NCBI RefSeq assembly: GCF_000740785.1
Contig: NZ_JFZB01000023.1
Span: 1 to 64,000, forward strand
From: Paenirhodobacter enshiensis
GTDB taxonomy: Bacteria; Pseudomonadota; Alphaproteobacteria; Rhodobacterales; Rhodobacteraceae
Direction: 5' to 3'
Length of the DNA stretch: 64,000 nucleotides
The notes under the pieces are model-generated. The model was not told the origin of the DNA, did no database searches, and was given only the letters and a program-made list of their open reading frames with translations. Of this stretch, positions 60,701-64,000 are shown in pieces (the first letter of the stretch is position 1; every line of letters begins with the position of its first letter). Made by a program: the position numbers and the translations under genes.

Positions 60701-61096
60701 TCAGGAACGCGGGGACTCCGTGTCGAGGCGTGTCCCGCCTGGCAGACGGCCCGAGCGATAAAGCAGGCGCTCGGTATCGCGAATGCTGCCGGCATCGCGG
60801 GCGGCCTTGGCCCAGACCGAGATCGGGAAATCCCCCGTGAACAGCAGATCCCGCTCGATACCCATGCCGAAGGGCAGCCGAATGGCACGCAGTTCGTTGA
60901 GGCTCCAGGAGCCAAGCTCCGGGTAGCCAATGTCGGCCAGGCCAAACATGATGTCGCCGTCCTCGTCGAGCTCGGTCGCAAGCCAGACACCGGCGCCGAA
61001 GGGATTGAAGAATTTTACGACCGGAATGTGATCCTGATCGCGATCGCGGCCATTCGCCAGCAAACGGTCACGCTGTGTGTCGGTCAGGAGGATCAT
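60701..61096 (-). CDS. DUF2958 protein
   Basis: The 131-aa protein starts MILLTDTQRDRLLANGRDRD and continues PVVKFFNPFGAGVWLATELD, DIMFGLADIGYPELGSWSL and IERDLLFTG, matching DUF2958. The family lies next to ardC on many ICEs; function unknown. It overlaps ardC by 4 nt. Confidence 0.88.
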   Translation of the reverse strand: MILLTDTQRDRLLANGRDRDQDHIPVVKFFNPFGAGVWLATELDEDGDIMFGLADIGYPELGSWSLNELRAIRLPFGMGIERDLLFTGDFPISVWAKAARDAGSIRDTERLLYRSGRLPGGTRLDTESPRS

Positions 61097-62055
61097 GCCG
61101 CGGCCCTCCCTTCCGTCGGGGTCTGCCGCTCAACATCGGTGCTGTCGTCGGGCAGATGGGCCAGGAGCCAGTCGGCCGCCTTGCTGGCCTGCGAGGCGGC
61201 GCGGACGATCGCGCGGGAATCCTCGCGCATCACCTCCAGCCAGGAGCCGATGTAATCGGCGTGGCGCACAGTCGGGACGATCCCGAGCGAGGCGCAACAG
61301 AACGCGCTCGAAATCTCGGCGATCAGCTCCTCGAAGGCGTATTTCTTCGTACCGAAACCGCCCGAGAAGTCCCGCCCCAACCGTGAGGTATGTCCTGTCG
61401 CGTGCCCCATCTCGTGCAGGGCGGTCCGGTGCCAGTTGATCGGTTCGAAATAGGCCTGCGGAGGTGGCACCTGAACATAATCGAGCGCGGGGACATAGAA
61501 GGCGCGGTTCCCGCCGATCCGGAAGTCGATACCAGTCGCGGCGATCAGTTCCTCGACCCGCGGCTCGATCAGCCCGGGCGGCGGTGGCGGTGCCTCGACG
61601 GCGATGTCGTTGGGTAAACCCTCGCATTGCGCAGCGTTGAACACGGTGAAGCGCTTGAGGAAAGGGATGCTGCCGGGTTCTTCGCCAGTTTCCTGCGCCC
61701 GCCGTTTCTCGTCCTCCGGCGTGAACCGGTCGGCATAGACGACTGTCGTCCCGCGCTCGCCCTTGCGGACATTGCCGCCGAGCGACAGCGCCTGGCGGAA
61801 GGTCAGCCAGTGCTGGGTCGGATAGCCGTGCTGGATGACAGCACCCCAGAGGATCAGGACATTGATCCCGGAATACTGCCGGGCGGTCGCCGCGTTCCGC
61901 GGCATGGCGAGCGGCGCCTTCGCCGCCGCCGTTCCCCAAGGCTGGACCCAGGGCAGCCGCCCCTCCTCCAGCTCTGCGATGATCTTGTCGGTGATGTCGT
62001 CGTAAAGGTTGGTGCGCGTTCCGCCCTTGCGGGCCGCGCGATGCTCTCTGGCCAT
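61093..62055 (-). CDS. ardC: ArdC-type antirestriction protein
   Basis: The 320-aa protein has an N-terminal ssDNA-binding region (TNLYDDITDKIIAELEEGRL, PWVQPWGTAAAKAPLAMPRN) and a C-terminal zinc-metallopeptidase-like domain, TALHEMGHATGH with His214, Glu215 and His218. ArdC protects incoming single-stranded DNA from restriction during conjugation. It forms a unit with the DUF2958 gene and has a structured leader (copy C). Confidence 0.92.
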   Translation of the reverse strand: MAREHRAARKGGTRTNLYDDITDKIIAELEEGRLPWVQPWGTAAAKAPLAMPRNAATARQYSGINVLILWGAVIQHGYPTQHWLTFRQALSLGGNVRKGERGTTVVYADRFTPEDEKRRAQETGEEPGSIPFLKRFTVFNAAQCEGLPNDIAVEAPPPPPGLIEPRVEELIAATGIDFRIGGNRAFYVPALDYVQVPPPQAYFEPINWHRTALHEMGHATGHTSRLGRDFSGGFGTKKYAFEELIAEISSAFCCASLGIVPTVRHADYIGSWLEVMREDSRAIVRAASQASKAADWLLAHLPDDSTDVERQTPTEGRAAA

Positions 62056-62069
62056 CGGGATGATCTCCG

Positions 62070-62111
62070 CGACGGGCGCCGGAAGACCCTCTTCCAGCCC
62101 TCAACCCGTCA
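62070..62111 (-). ncRNA. radC-motif-like leader, copy C
   Basis: GACGGG (62071-62076) and CCCGTC (62105-62110) close a hairpin whose loop again holds GGTTGAGGGCTGGAAGAGGG-type sequence; 42 nt in all, two shorter than copies A and B. It ends 15 nt before the ardC start, next to GGAGAT. Confidence 0.65.
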
Positions 62112-62247
62112 CGGAAAACCCGCCCGCACTTTACCTCTCAGGGGGCGTTGCGGGGTCTCCCCGCTGATGGGGGTATGTCGGTAACGCCAGTGCCGACCAG
62201 GGGGAAGGCTTTCCCCTCCTAACCCCTTCCAGATCGCGACCCTCTTG

Positions 62248-62306
62248 GTTCCAATTAGCGGCCCATTGACTCCCAATCAGCCGAGATAGATAGTTCCAAT
62301 TATCGG
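62248..62306 (+). promoter_or_regulatory. Three phased 13-bp repeats before the DUF4143 ATPase gene
   Basis: TTCCAATTAGCGG (62249-62261), TCCCAATCAGCCG (62271-62283) and TTCCAATTATCGG (62294-62306) are spaced 22-23 bp, two helical turns, so they lie on one face of the DNA. They end just before GGAGG and the ATG at 62322. They look like operator sites for cooperative binding. Confidence 0.5.
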
Positions 62307-62321
62307 AGGCTAGGGGACGGG

Positions 62322-63542
62322 ATGTTCAAGCGGTTTGTAGAGCGCCGGGCGGAGGAAGCCCTTTCAGATACGCCCGTGGTTCTCATTGTAGGGCCACGGC
62401 GGGCTGGCAAAACCACGCTCGTCAAGAAAATGGGGGAAGCCGGCCGCACCTATATCACGCTGGACGACCAGACCGTGCTGGAGGCTGCGCGGTCCGATTC
62501 GGCCGGATTCATCCGGGGACTGGATCGGGCCATCATCGACGAGATTCAGCGCGCGCCCGACCTGCTGTTGGCGATCAAGAAGACGGTCGACGAGGACTAT
62601 CGTCCGGGCCGATTTCTCCTCACGGGCTCAGCGAATGTGCTGACCTTGCCACGGGTCGCCGATAGTCTCGCCGGCCGGATGGAAACGCTCGAGATGCTGC
62701 CGCTGGCACGGGCCGAGATCGAGGGCAGGACGCCGACCTTTCTGGAGCGTCTCTTCGAGGGAAAGCTGCAAAAGCCAAGCAAAGCGATCGTCGGCGACGA
62801 TCTCGTCCACTCCGTCCTGCTCGGCGGCTTTCCCGAGGCGATCGCCCGTGAGAGCGAGCGGCGCCGGCAGGACTGGGCGCGATCCTATCTCACGTCGGTT
62901 CTCACCCGCGATCTCAGGGACATCGCAGAGGTCGAGAAGCTGACCGAGCTCCCGAAATTCGTGCGGTTGCTGGCCGAGCATTCCAGCCAATTGGTCAACT
63001 ATTCGCAGTTCGGAGCCAGCATCAATGTCAGCCACAAGACGGGACAGCGCTACGTCGGGCTGCTCGAACAGGTCTTTCTGATCGCGACGCTGCAGCCCTG
63101 GTTCACCAACGCGCTGAAGCGCATCGTCAAAACACCGAAGCTACATTTCCTCGATTCCGGCCTGCTGGCGAGCACGCGGGGTCTGACCTTCGACAGGGTG
63201 AAGGCGGATCGCGGGACGTTCGGCGCCCTGCTGGAAAGCTTCGTGTTCTCGGAAGTGCTCAAGCTGACGACAGCCTCGGACCTGCGACTGACACCCTATC
63301 ACTTCCGCGATCGCGACATGCGCGAGGTCGACATCGTGCTGGAGCGTGACGACGGCAAGATCGCCGGCATCGAGGTGAAAGCGAGCGCCACGGTCAAGTC
63401 CGGCGATTTCGCTGGGCTGCGCGCCTTGGCCGAAGCCTGCGGAGACCGCTTTGCTTTTGGCACCGTGCTGTATGACAGCACGGATGTTGTGCCATTTGGT
63501 GACCGGCTGGCTGCGGCGCCATTGTCCTGTCTGTGGAGTTGA
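62322..63542 (+). CDS. AAA-14/DUF4143 family ATPase
   Basis: The 406-aa protein has an AAA domain (VVLIVGPRRAGKTTLVKKMG with Walker A, LDRAIIDEIQRAP with Walker B, FLLTGSANVLTLPRV sensor) and a C-terminal DUF4143 domain ending in a nuclease-like fold (YHFRDRDMREVDIVLERDDG, IAGIEVKASATVKSGDFAGL). The D-x-n-E-x-K pattern of the last part resembles PD-(D/E)xK nucleases. Substrate unknown. It is common in cargo and defence regions and lies 62 bp before the HamA-like gene. Confidence 0.88.
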   Translation: MFKRFVERRAEEALSDTPVVLIVGPRRAGKTTLVKKMGEAGRTYITLDDQTVLEAARSDSAGFIRGLDRAIIDEIQRAPDLLLAIKKTVDEDYRPGRFLLTGSANVLTLPRVADSLAGRMETLEMLPLARAEIEGRTPTFLERLFEGKLQKPSKAIVGDDLVHSVLLGGFPEAIARESERRRQDWARSYLTSVLTRDLRDIAEVEKLTELPKFVRLLAEHSSQLVNYSQFGASINVSHKTGQRYVGLLEQVFLIATLQPWFTNALKRIVKTPKLHFLDSGLLASTRGLTFDRVKADRGTFGALLESFVFSEVLKLTTASDLRLTPYHFRDRDMREVDIVLERDDGKIAGIEVKASATVKSGDFAGLRALAEACGDRFAFGTVLYDSTDVVPFGDRLAAAPLSCLWS

Positions 63543-63604
63543 GCGGATGTGCAAAGATTGCCGACTGATCAACCTTCGCGATGCAATGATCGTGGGAGGC
63601 CTCC

Positions 63605-64000
63605 GTGAGCCTGTATGAGAGGTGGTGCGACGCCACGAGAGAAAAAGACAAACGCAAGTACTACTGGACCTATGTCGAGAAGCATGGTGGCCGCGATGAA
63701 ATCCAAGGGGACTTGGCTGAAACGATCCGTTCGCATTACGACCGACTGGAACGCATTGCGGAGGACGTGGACCGGCTCGGATACAAGGTCGCCGCCGAGA
63801 TCCTCAGCGAGGCGATGCCTCAGACGTCCAAGGGTCGTTCGGGCGATCTCGGCGAAATTCTCGCGACTGAGCTCGTCGAGGAGGAGATTGGCCTGCGTGT
63901 CCCCGTGCGCCGTCTCCGCTACAAGGACGGGCGCAACATGGCCATGCGCGGAGATGATTTCATCGGTGCCGGGTATGACAGTAAAGGCGAGAAGCTCTGG
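63605..64000 (+). CDS. HamA-like (DUF1837) protein, cut by the window end
   Basis: Only the first 132 codons are inside the window. The frame begins at GTG 63605, with GGGAGG upstream, and reads MSLYERWCDATREKDKRKYY, then RSGDLGEILATELVEEEIGL and RYKDGRNMAMRGDDFIGAG. The G-E-I-L-A-T-E and R-G-D-D-F-I-G blocks match my recollection of the HamA nuclease (DUF1837), where the Glu and Asp belong to the active site. HamA works with the HamB helicase in Hachiman antiphage defence; hamB would lie just beyond the window. Family call is by eye. Confidence 0.6.
   Translation, partial: MSLYERWCDATREKDKRKYYWTYVEKHGGRDEIQGDLAETIRSHYDRLERIAEDVDRLGYKVAAEILSEAMPQTSKGRSGDLGEILATELVEEEIGLRVPVRRLRYKDGRNMAMRGDDFIGAGYDSKGEKLW

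Noticed and set aside
1-64000. CRISPR arrays, tRNA and rRNA genes
   Set aside because: I saw no regularly spaced repeat array with unique spacers and no cloverleaf or rRNA-like stretch. The repeats at 40.0 kb and 62.2 kb are too few and too short-spaced for CRISPR.

Overview
The window is high-GC alphaproteobacterial DNA, most like Rhodobacterales or a relative such as Paracoccus. This rests on base composition, codon use and the gene families present; no rRNA or tRNA gene was found to prove the taxon. It splits into two parts.

Left part (about 1-20 kb): metal and potassium functions plus genomic debris. It holds a Fic AMP-transferase with a built-in inhibitory helix, a rhodanese-ChrB/ChrA chromate-resistance pair, and a complete kdp high-affinity potassium system on the minus strand. 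The kdp genes run kdpF, a 51-aa membrane peptide, kdpB, a 26-aa hydrophobic peptide, kdpA, kdpC, kdpD, kdpE, then a PTS EIIA(Ntr)-like gene. A second EIIA gene lies upstream of kdp and a third, broken EIIA remnant lies between them. Next come a glycosyltransferase-like gene paired with a DapA-family protein that seems to lack its catalytic residues. An IS5-family transposase remnant, two small proteins and a broken second copy of kdpD follow.

Right part (about 19.2-64 kb): a conjugative element resembling Tn4371-family ICEs. A LysR regulator meets, tail to tail, the trb operon (trbB-C-D-E-J-K-like-L-F-G-I and a DUF2274 gene), whose genes mostly overlap by ATGA. A cargo patch (30.0-32.1 kb) with marR, a VOC/MarR chimeric pseudogene, a DUF1398 gene and a small DMT-like transporter separates trbB from traG. 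Then follow relaxase, lytic transglycosylase, DUF736, TraF peptidase, DUF2840, an RHH protein, parA and repA. Inside the 3' part of repA are three iterons, AT-rich tandem 12-mers and two DnaA-like boxes, which together look like a replication origin. Beyond are regulators (AlpA-like, a frameshifted DUF6499/DUF2285 gene, XRE) and the element's maintenance genes: DUF2493, Toprim, a 1440-aa methylase/Strawberry-notch helicase, a 709-aa ParB-like protein, RadC, DUF2958 and ArdC.

Three things stand out. (1) A Recombinase-In-Trio (RIT) element of about 3.45 kb, with three overlapping tyrosine recombinase genes and perfect 38-bp inverted repeats, interrupts an ICE gene; GTATT lies at both junctions and removing the insert restores the frame. 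(2) A repeated structured 5' leader of 42-44 nt precedes the 55.9-kb gene, the parB-like gene and ardC, with a weaker copy before radC; it resembles the described radC RNA motif. (3) At the right edge, past ArdC, a DUF4143 ATPase with three phased upstream repeats is followed by a truncated HamA-like (DUF1837) gene, suggesting a Hachiman-type defence locus continuing out of the window.
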